NCBI GenBank assembly: GCA_036654415.1
Contig: JAVVSB010000009.1
Location: 1 to 53,985, forward strand
DNA: 53,985 nt
Source of the DNA: Mucinivorans sp036654415
GTDB lineage: Bacteria; Bacteroidota; Bacteroidia; Bacteroidales; Rikenellaceae
Direction: 5' to 3'
This document shows, one piece after another, positions 24,391 through 33,463 of this stretch. The notes beneath the pieces were generated by a model. It worked only from the letters and a program-made list of their open reading frames with translations, was not told where the DNA came from and made no database searches. Position numbers and translations under genes: made by a program. How positions within the stretch are numbered: position 1 is the first letter of the stretch; each line of letters begins with the position of its first letter.

Positions 24391-26667
24391 ATGAAGAAAA
24401 CCCTACTTATCATCTTAATTTGCCTAGTCTATTGTTTGCCTACATGGTCACAAGCCTTCTCAACTGTGGATTTTGTTAATGTGCTAATGGGTACACAATC
24501 AAAACCCTCACTCTCTAATGGCAACACCTATCCAGCCATTGCGCGCCCTTGGGGTATGAACTTTTGGACCCCACAAACTGGTGTTCGTGGTAACGGATGG
24601 ACATATTCATATGATGCTGATAAAATTGTGGGGCTCAAACAAACCCACCAACCAAGCCCTTGGATAAACGATTATGGTCAATTTTCGATAATGCCACTTA
24701 CTGGTGCCTCAAAGTTTGGCGAGGCACAGCGCGCAAGTTGGTTTTCGCATAAAACAGAAAAGGCAACCCCCTACTCCTATCAAGTCTATCTGGCCGACCA
24801 CGATATCCTTGCCCAGATAACTCCAACCGAGAGAGCTGCCATCATGCGTCTAACTTTTCCGCAAAGCGATAGTTCCTTTGTGGTAGTTGATGCCTTTGGA
24901 GGTGGCTCGTGGGTGAAAATCATCCCTTCAGAGAATAAAATCATAGGTTACTCGACCCAAAACAGTGGCGGGGTACCCGATAATTTCAAGAACTATTTTG
25001 TCGTAATCTTCGATAAACCATTTACATATATGGCTACCATGGATGGCGAAAAGTTATTGCTTGGCAGCCAAGAAATGGCCTCTCAACACGCCAGTGCTGT
25101 CATTGGCTTTGCCACCAAGCGTGGCGAGGTGGTCAGCGCGCGTATCGCCTCATCGTTTATAAGTGCCGAACAAGCCTGTCTCAACCTCCGTGAGTTGGGG
25201 GCCGATAACTATACGCAGATTGAGGCTCAAGGTAAAAAGGTATGGAACGATGTGCTTTCTCGTTTTGAAATAGATGGTGGTTCAGTGGACGAGCAGCGTA
25301 CTTTTTACAGTTGTCTGTATCGTTCACTGCTCTTTCCACGCGGTCTCTACGAATATGATGCTGCTGGTAAGGTGGTGCATTACAGCCCATTTGATGGTAA
25401 AGTCTATGGAGGTTACATGTATACAGATACTGGTTTTTGGGATACTTTTCGTTGTCTATTTCCACTGCTTAATATGATGTTTCCAACGGTGAATGCCCAA
25501 ATACAACAAGGGCTGGCCAATACCGCCCGTGAGAGTGGATTCCTGCCCGAATGGGCTAGCCCTGGGCATCGCGGCTGCATGGTGGGTACTAACTCATCAT
25601 CGGTGATTGCGGATGCTTATATGACTGGGGTCAAAATGCCTGACATAGAGCTGCTCTACCAAACTGCCATACATGGCACCACAAATGTACACCCAACGGT
25701 AAACTCCACAGGTCGGTTGGGGTACGAGTTTTACAACGCGCTGGGCTATGTACCATATGATGTGAATATTAACGAAAATGCGGCCCGCACACTTGAATAC
25801 TCCTATAATGATTGGTGTTTAAGACAATTAGCCAAAGCTATAAAACGTCCACAAAGCGAAATAGATACCCTTAGCAAACGTGCTGGATACTACAAAAACC
25901 TTTTCGATAAGGAGCACAATTTGATGCGCGGACGCAACAGAAATGGAGAATTCCAAACTCCATACAATCCGCTTAAATGGGGCGATGCCTTCACCGAAGG
26001 TAATGCTTGGCACTACACATGGTCTGTCTTCCATGATATTCAGGGACTTATCAAACTAATGGGTGGGGCTGATAATTTTACGGCTATGTTGGACTCGGTA
26101 TTTAGTGTTCCACCACATTTTGATGAAAGCTATTACGGCTCGGTGATTCACGAAATACGCGAAATGCAAATTGTAAATATGGGTAATTACGCCCATGGAA
26201 ACCAGCCAATTCAACATATGATATACCTTTATAATTACGCTGCTCAGCCTTGGAAAACCCAGTATTGGGTGCGTCAGGTTATGGACAGACTCTACAAAGC
26301 AACCCCTGATGGTTATTGCGGAGATGAGGATAATGGTCAAACTTCGGCTTGGTATGTATTTAGTGCAATGGGCTTTTATCCTGTATGTCCAGGTTCCAAT
26401 GAATATGTGCTTGGTGCTCCGCTCTTTCCAAAAATAAAACTTCACCTTGAAAATGGCAAGATATTTGAGATAGTCTCCCCCGAAAATTCAGCTAAAAACA
26501 TATATGTGGAGCAAATAAAACTCAATGGGCGAGAATTTACTAAAAACTATATTTCACTCGATAATATCTTCTCTGGTGGTAAGATGGAAGTCAAGATGGG
26601 AGTAAAGGCCAATAAAACAAGAGGAATATCGAAAGAGGATTTCCCATATTCGATGAGTAATGAATAG
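24391..26667 (+). CDS. Secreted GH92 family glycoside hydrolase (exo-alpha-mannosidase)
   Basis: A 758-residue exported enzyme of glycoside hydrolase family 92, calcium-dependent exo-acting alpha-mannosidases abundant in gut Bacteroidota that trim N-glycans or yeast mannan. The signal peptide is MKKTLLIILICLVYCLPTWSQ. Family marks are VNVLMGT near residue 31, YPAIARPWGMNFWTPQTG, GFWDTFRCLFPL, a GNAWHYTWSVFHD block, and the C-terminal GDEDNGQTSAWYVFSAMGFYP followed by YVLGAPLFPKIKLHL. Linkage specificity cannot be read from sequence. I chose the ATG at 24391 because the longer reading lacks a proper signal peptide at its N-terminus. Its last eight bases overlap the start of proB. Confidence 0.94.
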   Translation: MKKTLLIILICLVYCLPTWSQAFSTVDFVNVLMGTQSKPSLSNGNTYPAIARPWGMNFWTPQTGVRGNGWTYSYDADKIVGLKQTHQPSPWINDYGQFSIMPLTGASKFGEAQRASWFSHKTEKATPYSYQVYLADHDILAQITPTERAAIMRLTFPQSDSSFVVVDAFGGGSWVKIIPSENKIIGYSTQNSGGVPDNFKNYFVVIFDKPFTYMATMDGEKLLLGSQEMASQHASAVIGFATKRGEVVSARIASSFISAEQACLNLRELGADNYTQIEAQGKKVWNDVLSRFEIDGGSVDEQRTFYSCLYRSLLFPRGLYEYDAAGKVVHYSPFDGKVYGGYMYTDTGFWDTFRCLFPLLNMMFPTVNAQIQQGLANTARESGFLPEWASPGHRGCMVGTNSSSVIADAYMTGVKMPDIELLYQTAIHGTTNVHPTVNSTGRLGYEFYNALGYVPYDVNINENAARTLEYSYNDWCLRQLAKAIKRPQSEIDTLSKRAGYYKNLFDKEHNLMRGRNRNGEFQTPYNPLKWGDAFTEGNAWHYTWSVFHDIQGLIKLMGGADNFTAMLDSVFSVPPHFDESYYGSVIHEIREMQIVNMGNYAHGNQPIQHMIYLYNYAAQPWKTQYWVRQVMDRLYKATPDGYCGDEDNGQTSAWYVFSAMGFYPVCPGSNEYVLGAPLFPKIKLHLENGKIFEIVSPENSAKNIYVEQIKLNGREFTKNYISLDNIFSGGKMEVKMGVKANKTRGISKEDFPYSMSNE

Positions 26668-27727
26668 ACGAGTAGCCATAAAAATAGGTAGCAATGTATT
26701 AACTCGTGCTGATGGGAGTATCAACATTACCCGTATGTCAGCTCTAGTAGATGAGGTGGTTGCACTCCGTGATGAACAGTATGAGGTGGTACTTATCAGC
26801 TCGGGGGCTGTAGCCTCGGGCCGTAGCCTTTTACCGCTGGATAAAGACAGGTTGGACGAAGTTAGTTCGCGTCAAGTGTTTGCAGCCATAGGTCAGGTAG
26901 CTCTTATGAACTACTACTCCAAGCTCTTTGGTTCTCATTCTGTTGTCTGCGGGCAGGTACTGACCATGAAAGAGAGCTTTTCGGATAGAGGGCATTATCT
27001 AAACCAAAAGAACTGTATTGAGGCTATGCTCTCGGTGGGTGTCTTACCCATTATTAATGAGAACGATACAGTGTCAGTTACCGAACTAATGTTTACCGAT
27101 AATGACGAGCTTTCGGGCTTGGTCGCCACAATGTTAAAGGTTGATATGTTGGTGATTTTGAGTAATGTGAATGGCGTTTTCGATGGTCCGCCTCAGGACT
27201 CAACATCTCACCTTATTCGCACCGTTAACCCCAGTGAAGCTTCAATAGAGCAGTATATTCAAAACAGCCGTTCAACATTGGGGCGTGGAGGTATGGGCAC
27301 AAAACAGAGAATCGCCCGTGGAGTGGCCTTACAGGGTATAGAAGTGGTGGTAGCCAATGGCCATAAGGAAAATATTTTGACCGATATAATTCTCCATAAT
27401 GGCACTCTATGTACTAGGTTCACCCCAAAAGGGAAGGTAGCGTCGAGTGTCAAACGTTGGCTTTCGCAAAGTGAGAGTTTCGCCAAGGGTGAGATTCACC
27501 TTAATCAAGGGGCCATTGAAGCACTTAGTTGCCCAGGGAAAGCCACGAGTCTACTTCCTGTGGGAGTTGTGCGTATTGATGGCGAATTCCGAAAGGGGGA
27601 CATTGTGCGTATTGTGGGTCCTGGCGGCAATCTTTTTGCTCTAGGTAAAAGTTCAGTGGCCTCTAAAGATGTAGAGGCTTTGAATGGTCGCCCGTTGGTG
27701 CATTATGATTATCTTTATATATATTAA
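26660..27727 (+). CDS. proB: Glutamate 5-kinase
   Basis: A 355-residue kinase that phosphorylates glutamate in the first step of proline synthesis. The amino-acid kinase domain shows KIGSNVLT at the N-terminus, VLISSGAVASGRSLL near residue 44, LPIINENDTVS near 130, DNDELSGLVATML near 148 and GRGGMGTKQRIARG near 208; a C-terminal PUA domain follows (PVGVVRIDGEFRKGDIVRI). The start overlaps the GH92 gene by eight bases, and proA follows three bases after the stop. Confidence 0.96.
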   Translation: MNRRVAIKIGSNVLTRADGSINITRMSALVDEVVALRDEQYEVVLISSGAVASGRSLLPLDKDRLDEVSSRQVFAAIGQVALMNYYSKLFGSHSVVCGQVLTMKESFSDRGHYLNQKNCIEAMLSVGVLPIINENDTVSVTELMFTDNDELSGLVATMLKVDMLVILSNVNGVFDGPPQDSTSHLIRTVNPSEASIEQYIQNSRSTLGRGGMGTKQRIARGVALQGIEVVVANGHKENILTDIILHNGTLCTRFTPKGKVASSVKRWLSQSESFAKGEIHLNQGAIEALSCPGKATSLLPVGVVRIDGEFRKGDIVRIVGPGGNLFALGKSSVASKDVEALNGRPLVHYDYLYIY

Positions 27728-27730
27728 GCA

Positions 27731-28981
27731 ATGTTATACGACGCTATTTTCAAAGAGGTGCAATGTTCCTCACGTACATTGCCACTGCTCAAGGAGGAGA
27801 CAATCAATAAGGTTCTACTTGAGATAGCCGACCAAACGGTTGTTCGCAGTGGTTATATTTTGGAACAAAACGCTCGTGACTTGAAGTTGATGAACCTAGA
27901 AAATCCAAAATACGACAGGTTACAACTAACACAAAAACGTATCGCAACCATTGCCGATGATATTCGTTCTGTGGCTGCACTTCCATGCCCATTACATAGA
28001 GTATTAGAAGAGATAACAAGGCCTAATGGCTTGAAAATACGAAAACAAAGTGTTGCATTTGGAGTTATAGGAATGATATTTGAAGCTCGGCCCAATGTCT
28101 GTTTTGACAGCTTTTCGCTCTGTTTTAAGTCAGGCAATGCCGTAATTTTTAAGGGAGGAAGCGATGCCAAATATTCCAATCAAGCCATAATCGATGTAAT
28201 ACACACAGTATTACGAAATAATAATATTTCACAAAACATAGCTGTTCTACTACCTTCAGGTCACGAATCTACTGCCGCTCTACTTTCAGCCGTAGGTTAT
28301 GTAGACTTGGTTATTCCTCGTGGAGGCAGTTCGCTAATTAATTTTGTAAGGCAGAACGCCAGAGTACCAGTTATCGAGACAGGGGCGGGTATATGCCATA
28401 CCTATTGCGATAAGAGCGCCCAAACCGAAATGTGCTCGCGGGTGGTATTCAATGCCAAGACACGCCGCGTAAGTGTATGTAACGCCTTGGATTGTTTGAT
28501 TATACACAAAGATAAGTTGGGGGATTTGCCTCAGATATGTCAAGAGCTTGCCACAAAGAATGTGATTCTCTACGCCGATGACTCCTCATACGCTGCCCTG
28601 CAAGGAAAATATCCCGAGACTCTGCTATCCACGGCCACAGAGGATAGTTTTGGTACTGAATTTCTGGATTACAAGATGGCCATTAAAACTGTTGATAGTT
28701 TGCAGCAGGCTATCTCTCATATTACCCGCTACTCCTCGAAACACAGCGAAGCTATCATTAGTGAAGATAGCCTTTCTGTCGAAAGGTTTATGACCATGGT
28801 GGATGCGGCTTGTCTATATCACAATGCTTCTACAGCTTTTACCGATGGGGCTCAATTCGGGTTGGGAGCAGAAATTGGTATTAGCACCCAAAAACTCCAC
28901 AGCCGCGGCCCAATGGCACTACGCGAACTTACTACCTATAAATATATTATTGAAGGATGTGGGCAAACGCGTAACGTATAG
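27731..28981 (+). CDS. proA: Gamma-glutamyl phosphate reductase
   Basis: A 416-residue NADPH-dependent reductase of the aldehyde dehydrogenase superfamily that makes glutamate-5-semialdehyde for proline synthesis. Marks are GVIGMIFEARPNVCFD near residue 110, CFKSGNAVIFKGGSDA, DLVIPRGGSSLINFV, VIETGAGICHTYCD with the catalytic cysteine, and TDGAQFGLGAEIGISTQKLHSRGPM near the end (read as adjoining blocks). It forms a pair with proB; proC is not in the window. Confidence 0.97.
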   Translation: MLYDAIFKEVQCSSRTLPLLKEETINKVLLEIADQTVVRSGYILEQNARDLKLMNLENPKYDRLQLTQKRIATIADDIRSVAALPCPLHRVLEEITRPNGLKIRKQSVAFGVIGMIFEARPNVCFDSFSLCFKSGNAVIFKGGSDAKYSNQAIIDVIHTVLRNNNISQNIAVLLPSGHESTAALLSAVGYVDLVIPRGGSSLINFVRQNARVPVIETGAGICHTYCDKSAQTEMCSRVVFNAKTRRVSVCNALDCLIIHKDKLGDLPQICQELATKNVILYADDSSYAALQGKYPETLLSTATEDSFGTEFLDYKMAIKTVDSLQQAISHITRYSSKHSEAIISEDSLSVERFMTMVDAACLYHNASTAFTDGAQFGLGAEIGISTQKLHSRGPMALRELTTYKYIIEGCGQTRNV

Positions 28982-28997
28982 CCTGTGGAGCATTATT

Positions 28998-30470
28998 TTA
29001 TTTTAACTCAATTCTAAAGTCTGAGGTGTATTGCACCAGAACCCATTCTGTGTTAATAAATTTAGAATCACTACCACTCTGCTTAAACTTATAAGGCATT
29101 TGTAGTTCGCAGAAAGTGGCATCGTCCAACTCTTTAAGCATCCTCTGGCCCCACTGTTTGTAAGCCTTGGCAGCAATAGACATCACATCATAACCACGCA
29201 TCGAAAATAACGAAGGTAGTGTACCATAGGCTCCTAAATATTGACTGAAAAACGTGGATATAGCATCATCTGACCGCTCTCCATAGTATGGACAGATAAA
29301 CATGACCTCATTGCGAAATAGGGATTCAAGGGTCACATTGCTCAACGTACGCCAACGAGTGGTTCCAACAACCTTGATATTATATTTTTTTATAGGGCTG
29401 TTGAGCGAACTGATTTTCGAGAGTATCTCTTCGATTGACCCCTCATGATTGGTTGGTACCAATATATAGTTATCTCGCTGCTCATCCAGGAGAGCTCCTA
29501 TCTGGTAGTTACTGGTGGCTCTTGAGTAGTTTAGTTTAAGTGCCGAAGAGGGTAACAGTTTCTCGAATTCAGTTTGAGTCTCCTTCTCTCCATAATTTTC
29601 GGGCGCAAGCATCACAATATTGTTTTGTGTGTCATTGAGTACTCCAAATAGTTTATCATATTTGGTTTCAGCCACAGGGGCAACTTGTATAAGATATGGA
29701 TTATCGACCACTCCTGTTGGACCCAAAGGAGAAATGGCCACTACCCTATTTTTAGCAGCCCAAGCCGCCACTACGTCAAATGGCTCTTCATAAACAGGAC
29801 CTATAACAACGTTGGCTCTATCCAACTTGCCACTATCTATCAAGGCTTTGACCTTCTCGGCAGAAGCTGCACTCGAGAGTACATCCACATCAATGTTCAT
29901 ACCCAATTTGTCCAATTCGCCCAAAGAGAGCAAAAGACCATTGTAAAAATCAACCGCACTCTCCACCATCTTAATATCGGCACTCCCAAAAGGTAATAAA
30001 ACCGCCACCCTAAGAATATTGTCAGCCTCCAATGGCCGAATAAGCAGCATTGAAGATGTAATCGGTTCGGTGGCTGTAATAGTATCTACAACAACTGGTT
30101 TGGGCTCCACAAGAGGATGCTTTTGAGTCACAATCGTATCCTTCGCTTTGTATAGAGGTTTCTCGGTGAACTTGTCAGGCAAACTCTTCTGTTTCGTGGC
30201 TGTAGGTATCAAAATCCATGTACGAACCCTTAGCCCAGTGGTTCGTAGCTCTGGATTGGCCTGCAAAATATCTTCAATCGAGACATTGTAAGCCTTCGAC
30301 AGAGCATAAAGTGTTTGAGACTTGGTAACTCGGTGGCGAAAATAACTTTGACCACCAACTCCTACTATTTCAGTGGATACCTCTACTTTTGTCTGCCCAT
30401 GAACCGTAGTAAATTGTACGGCAAAGAGGAACACAAAAAGCAGCAACAATCTATTTGGTTTAATTATCAT
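28998..30470 (-). CDS. LysM domain fused to a type 1 periplasmic-binding (receptor ligand-binding) fold
   Basis: A 490-residue exported protein: signal peptide (IKPNRLLLLFVFLFAVQFTT, cut near HGQ), a LysM domain at about residues 45-90 (YFRHRVTKSQTLYALSKAYN, IEDILQANPEL), a proline/lysine-rich linker, then a domain like the amino-acid ABC substrate-binding or receptor ligand-binding fold (VAVLLPFGSADIKMVESAV, VDFYNGLLLSLGELDKLGMN and VIGPVYEEPFDVVAAWA). LysM binds peptidoglycan, so the protein is probably wall-tethered in the periplasm. The ligand is unknown, and no ABC permease is nearby. The ATG at 30470 overlaps the exonuclease stop by four bases (ATGA). Confidence 0.85.
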   Translation of the reverse strand: MIIKPNRLLLLFVFLFAVQFTTVHGQTKVEVSTEIVGVGGQSYFRHRVTKSQTLYALSKAYNVSIEDILQANPELRTTGLRVRTWILIPTATKQKSLPDKFTEKPLYKAKDTIVTQKHPLVEPKPVVVDTITATEPITSSMLLIRPLEADNILRVAVLLPFGSADIKMVESAVDFYNGLLLSLGELDKLGMNIDVDVLSSAASAEKVKALIDSGKLDRANVVIGPVYEEPFDVVAAWAAKNRVVAISPLGPTGVVDNPYLIQVAPVAETKYDKLFGVLNDTQNNIVMLAPENYGEKETQTEFEKLLPSSALKLNYSRATSNYQIGALLDEQRDNYILVPTNHEGSIEEILSKISSLNSPIKKYNIKVVGTTRWRTLSNVTLESLFRNEVMFICPYYGERSDDAISTFFSQYLGAYGTLPSLFSMRGYDVMSIAAKAYKQWGQRMLKELDDATFCELQMPYKFKQSGSDSKFINTEWVLVQYTSDFRIELK

Positions 30471-31237
30471 TTCCCAATAACAATAGGTTTTAATCGTATT
30501 TGTGTGGCCACTTGTTTCGTGTTTTGGGCAAAATCGCCCTTCATCAACCAATCATAGTAGCTTGGTTCACGCCCAAAGACCTCCTCCACAGCAACACCCT
30601 TATACTTGCCGAAATTAAACACTGGCACATCGTTCTCATTTAGCACTATACGCCCAGCAAGGTCAACATTACGCCCCATTTTTGAAAAATCAGACAGAAA
30701 ATCTATATCATCAGTCAGCTCATCATAACGGTCAATTTGAGCCAATAACACCTCGTAGGTAGCCATAACATCGGCCTGGGCCGAGTGGGCATTCTCGATA
30801 CTTTTACCGCAATAGAATTTATAGGCAGCACTTAAGGTTCGCTGCTCCATCTTGTGGAAAATATTTTGCACATCCACAAATTTAATCCGACTAAAATCAA
30901 ACTCCACCCCAGCTCTGGCAAACTCTTCAGCCAAAATGGGAATATCGAATTTATTGGAGTTGTAACCAGCCAAATCACACCCCTTCATCCACTCAGCGAG
31001 CGAGCGAGCCACACTGGCAAAAACAGGCTCCAAAGCCACATCTTCATCATGAATACCGTGAATGGCAGTACTAACCGCAGGAATGGGAATCGTAGGATTT
31101 ATACGACGAGTCTTACTCTCCTTTGAGCCATCTGGATTAATTTTGATGAGCGAAATTTCAATAATTCTATCTTTGGAGATGTCAAGCCCTGTACTTTCTA
31201 TATCAAAAAATATTATAGGACGTTTTAATTTTAGCAT
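30467..31237 (-). CDS. DEDDh 3'-5' exonuclease with ExoX-like C-terminal domain
   Basis: A 256-residue protein related to DNA polymerase III epsilon. Exo I is FFDIESTGLDISKDRIIEIS, Exo II has AGYNSNKFDIPILAEEF, and Exo III is HSAQADVMATYEVL, giving the DEDDh set. The C-terminal 50 residues (FNFGKYKGVAVEEV, PSYYDWLMKGDF) match the small ExoX-like C-terminal domain. It lies 38 bases downstream of dnaN, which hints at proofreading or repair work with the clamp, but whether it is the replicative proofreader is uncertain because Bacteroidota often carry several DnaQ-like proteins. Confidence 0.9.
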   Translation of the reverse strand: MLKLKRPIIFFDIESTGLDISKDRIIEISLIKINPDGSKESKTRRINPTIPIPAVSTAIHGIHDEDVALEPVFASVARSLAEWMKGCDLAGYNSNKFDIPILAEEFARAGVEFDFSRIKFVDVQNIFHKMEQRTLSAAYKFYCGKSIENAHSAQADVMATYEVLLAQIDRYDELTDDIDFLSDFSKMGRNVDLAGRIVLNENDVPVFNFGKYKGVAVEEVFGREPSYYDWLMKGDFAQNTKQVATQIRLKPIVIGK

Positions 31238-31275
31238 TACTTGTATTCTATTTTCTCTATCTTGTTGAGAAAGAT

Positions 31276-32415
31276 TTAGGCATTAATCATCATTGGCATC
31301 TGTAACATTAGCAAGCTCTGTCCCTCTTCCACTTCATCCACTGGTAAAAACAACCCTGGGCGTGTGGCATCGGCCAGTTCTATTATCACCTCCTGAGAAT
31401 GTATGTTGGTTAACAAATCAAGTAAGAATGCCGATTTAAACCCTATCTCCAAAGAGTCACCACTAAAGTCGCATGCAATATTATCTTCGGCCGAAGTGGC
31501 GAAGTCAACATCCTGAGCCGTAAGGGTTAGGTTCCCCATCTTTAGCGAAAACTGAACTAAACCACTAGCTTGATTTGAACACACAGCCACACGTTTGATG
31601 GCCCCAAGTAGTTCAGTCCGGTCAACTGTTAATTTATTATTGTTATTCTGAGGTATAACGGCATTATAGTTTGGATAGTTACCCTCAATCAAACGACACA
31701 CTAAACGGTGTTTTGGCAGCTCGAATATCACATTTTTATTGTCGAATATCAACTCCACAGGAGTGTCGCTATCGCGTGGTAACACCGAGCGCAATAGTTG
31801 GGCCGGTTTTGCTGGCAGGATAAAAGAAGAAGGTATTGCAGTTTTTATAGTGGTGTCAATAAAACGCACCATGCGATGGGCATCGGTGGCCACAAAAGTA
31901 ATCTCAGTGGGCGTTAAAGCTATATTGATACCATTCATCACTGGCCGCAAAGGGTCATCGGCAGTGGCAAAAATCGTACTCGAAATGCCGTAACCAAGCA
32001 CCTCAGAAGGCAGTTGCACTCTGGTTGGTTCATTCCCTTGCCCCAGTTCGGCAGCCTCTGGATACCCCATACCCGTTATACCAGGTATAGAGAGTTTTCC
32101 ACTACGCCAAGAAATAACAATTTCCCAACTCTCTTTATCGATACTAATGGTTAGGGGCTGTTCCGAAAACTCCTTAATTGAATCTGTTATACGTCGGGCT
32201 GGCACTGCAACTGAACCATCCAACTGCTCCACATTTTCGACCTCAATGGTTGTGGAAAGGGTAGTCTCGAGGTCCGAGGCGGTGACACTTAACTGCTCGC
32301 CCTTAAGTTCAAAGAGGAAATAGTCCAAAATAGGAAGCGTGTTCTTTGTCGCAATCACCTTACCTATTGATTGTAGATTTTGTGAAAGCAGTGTACTAGA
32401 GATAATAAATTTCAT
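31276..32415 (-). CDS. dnaN: DNA polymerase III beta subunit (sliding clamp)
   Basis: A 379-residue clamp that tethers polymerase to DNA as a ring-shaped dimer. Three repeated clamp domains can be followed: MKFIISSTLLSQNLQSIGKV, LPILDYFLFELKGEQLSVTASDLETTL (as adjoining blocks), TFVATDAHRMVRF in domain 2 and the C-terminal LFLPVDEVEEGQSLLMLQMP. Length fits (E. coli 366). dnaA, recF and gyrB are not adjacent, so this is not a classical origin neighbourhood. A good promoter at 32490-32520 lies inside the 3' end of the upstream phosphorylase gene. Confidence 0.96.
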   Translation of the reverse strand: MKFIISSTLLSQNLQSIGKVIATKNTLPILDYFLFELKGEQLSVTASDLETTLSTTIEVENVEQLDGSVAVPARRITDSIKEFSEQPLTISIDKESWEIVISWRSGKLSIPGITGMGYPEAAELGQGNEPTRVQLPSEVLGYGISSTIFATADDPLRPVMNGINIALTPTEITFVATDAHRMVRFIDTTIKTAIPSSFILPAKPAQLLRSVLPRDSDTPVELIFDNKNVIFELPKHRLVCRLIEGNYPNYNAVIPQNNNNKLTVDRTELLGAIKRVAVCSNQASGLVQFSLKMGNLTLTAQDVDFATSAEDNIACDFSGDSLEIGFKSAFLLDLLTNIHSQEVIIELADATRPGLFLPVDEVEEGQSLLMLQMPMMINA

Positions 32416-32489
32416 CTTCTTAATCTTCAGAATTTTATGTGTTTAACGGCTAACATTCTTTACACAAGAACCCCAACCAATAATTAAGA

Positions 32490-32520
32490 CAAAGGTAAGT
32501 TATTTTGTCAACTTATCCAA
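32490..32520 (-). promoter_or_regulatory. dnaN promoter
   Basis: On the minus strand TTGG (32520-32517), 19 bases, then TACCTTTG (32497-32490): the -7 box is a full match and the -33 box has one mismatch. The -33 element lies within the last codons of the phosphorylase gene. The dnaN leader would be about 70 bases. Confidence 0.65.
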
Positions 32521-33363
32521 GGCCACATCAATTAACTTTTCAACAATACTATGGTAGTCTGGTTCGCTTTGCCCCTTAACTCGTTGAGCAATGATGGCAC
32601 AGATGGTTAAAGCCCTGTGTCCCAATAGGGCGGCAAGGCCTGCAATGGCTGCCCCCTCCATCTCAAAATTGGTTATAGACAACCCACGATAATTGAATCT
32701 TTCAATCATCTCTAAATAATTTACCTCTGAAAGCGGTAGCCTTACCACACGTCCCTGCGGACCATAAAATCCCCCAGCAGAGATGGTGATACCACACTGG
32801 GCAAAGTCACTAAAGAGTTGTAGTAACTCCGTATCATCTTTAACAATATAAGGACGAGCCTTGGTCTTACTCCAAGAAGTTTGCTCCATAAAAGCCTCTT
32901 CAAAATCATGATCGCGTACAGAGGAAGAATTATAGAAGTTTAACAGCCCATCAATGCCAATGGAGTAGGCCGAGGCAATATAGTGGCCGATGTGAATATT
33001 TCTTTGCAAAGCCCCTGATGTCCCTAGACGTATAATACGCAAGGATGTTTTATAGGTTTTAACCTCCCGTGTGGCAAAATCAACATTCACCAGCGCATCC
33101 AATTCAGTGAGCACTATATCTATGTTGTCGCAGCCGATACCAGTGCTGACCACCGTAATCCGCTGCCCGTTTTTGATGCCCGTGTGGCTTACAAATTCAC
33201 GGTTAGCCACCGACAACTCCACCGTATCCATCTTTTTGGCTATGGCATCGCTCCGCGAGGGGTCACCCACCAAAATTACGGTTGGGGCCAGTTGACCAGG
33301 GCAAAGATGAAGGTGAAAAACCGAGCCATTAGGGTTAATAATTAGTTCAGAGTCTGTTATCAT
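32500..33363 (-). CDS. Nucleoside phosphorylase (uridine phosphorylase-like)
   Basis: A 287-residue enzyme of the PNP/UDP phosphorylase superfamily, which cleaves nucleosides with phosphate to a base and ribose-1-phosphate. Marks are VILVGDPSRSDAIA near residue 30, FVSHTGIKNGQRITVVSTGIG near 56 (split blocks), IIRLGTSGALQ near 106 and ITNFEMEGAAIAGLAALLG near 230, which carries the ribose-binding Met-Glu-Gly. It is nearest to uridine phosphorylases, but substrate is not certain. The ATG at 33363 is the only start that gives the family N-terminus; longer readings run into the lepA gene. A TATATTTG box at 33391-33398 precedes it. Confidence 0.88.
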   Translation of the reverse strand: MITDSELIINPNGSVFHLHLCPGQLAPTVILVGDPSRSDAIAKKMDTVELSVANREFVSHTGIKNGQRITVVSTGIGCDNIDIVLTELDALVNVDFATREVKTYKTSLRIIRLGTSGALQRNIHIGHYIASAYSIGIDGLLNFYNSSSVRDHDFEEAFMEQTSWSKTKARPYIVKDDTELLQLFSDFAQCGITISAGGFYGPQGRVVRLPLSEVNYLEMIERFNYRGLSITNFEMEGAAIAGLAALLGHRALTICAIIAQRVKGQSEPDYHSIVEKLIDVALDKLTK

Positions 33364-33449
33364 CGCTTTAGAGTTAATAAATAATGTGAGCAAATATAAT
33401 AAAAATATATCTGATGTGGTAGATATAATATGTGAATCAAAAAAATAAC

Positions 33450-33457
33450 TATCTTTG
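33450..33457 (+). promoter_or_regulatory. Promoter -7 box of lepA, very close to the start codon
   Basis: TATCTTTG matches TAnnTTTG and ends only six bases before the ATG at 33464. If used, transcription would begin at or next to the start codon. A TATG at 33429 is the only -33 candidate, with 17 bases between. Confidence 0.5.
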
Positions 33458-33463
33458 CGCACT

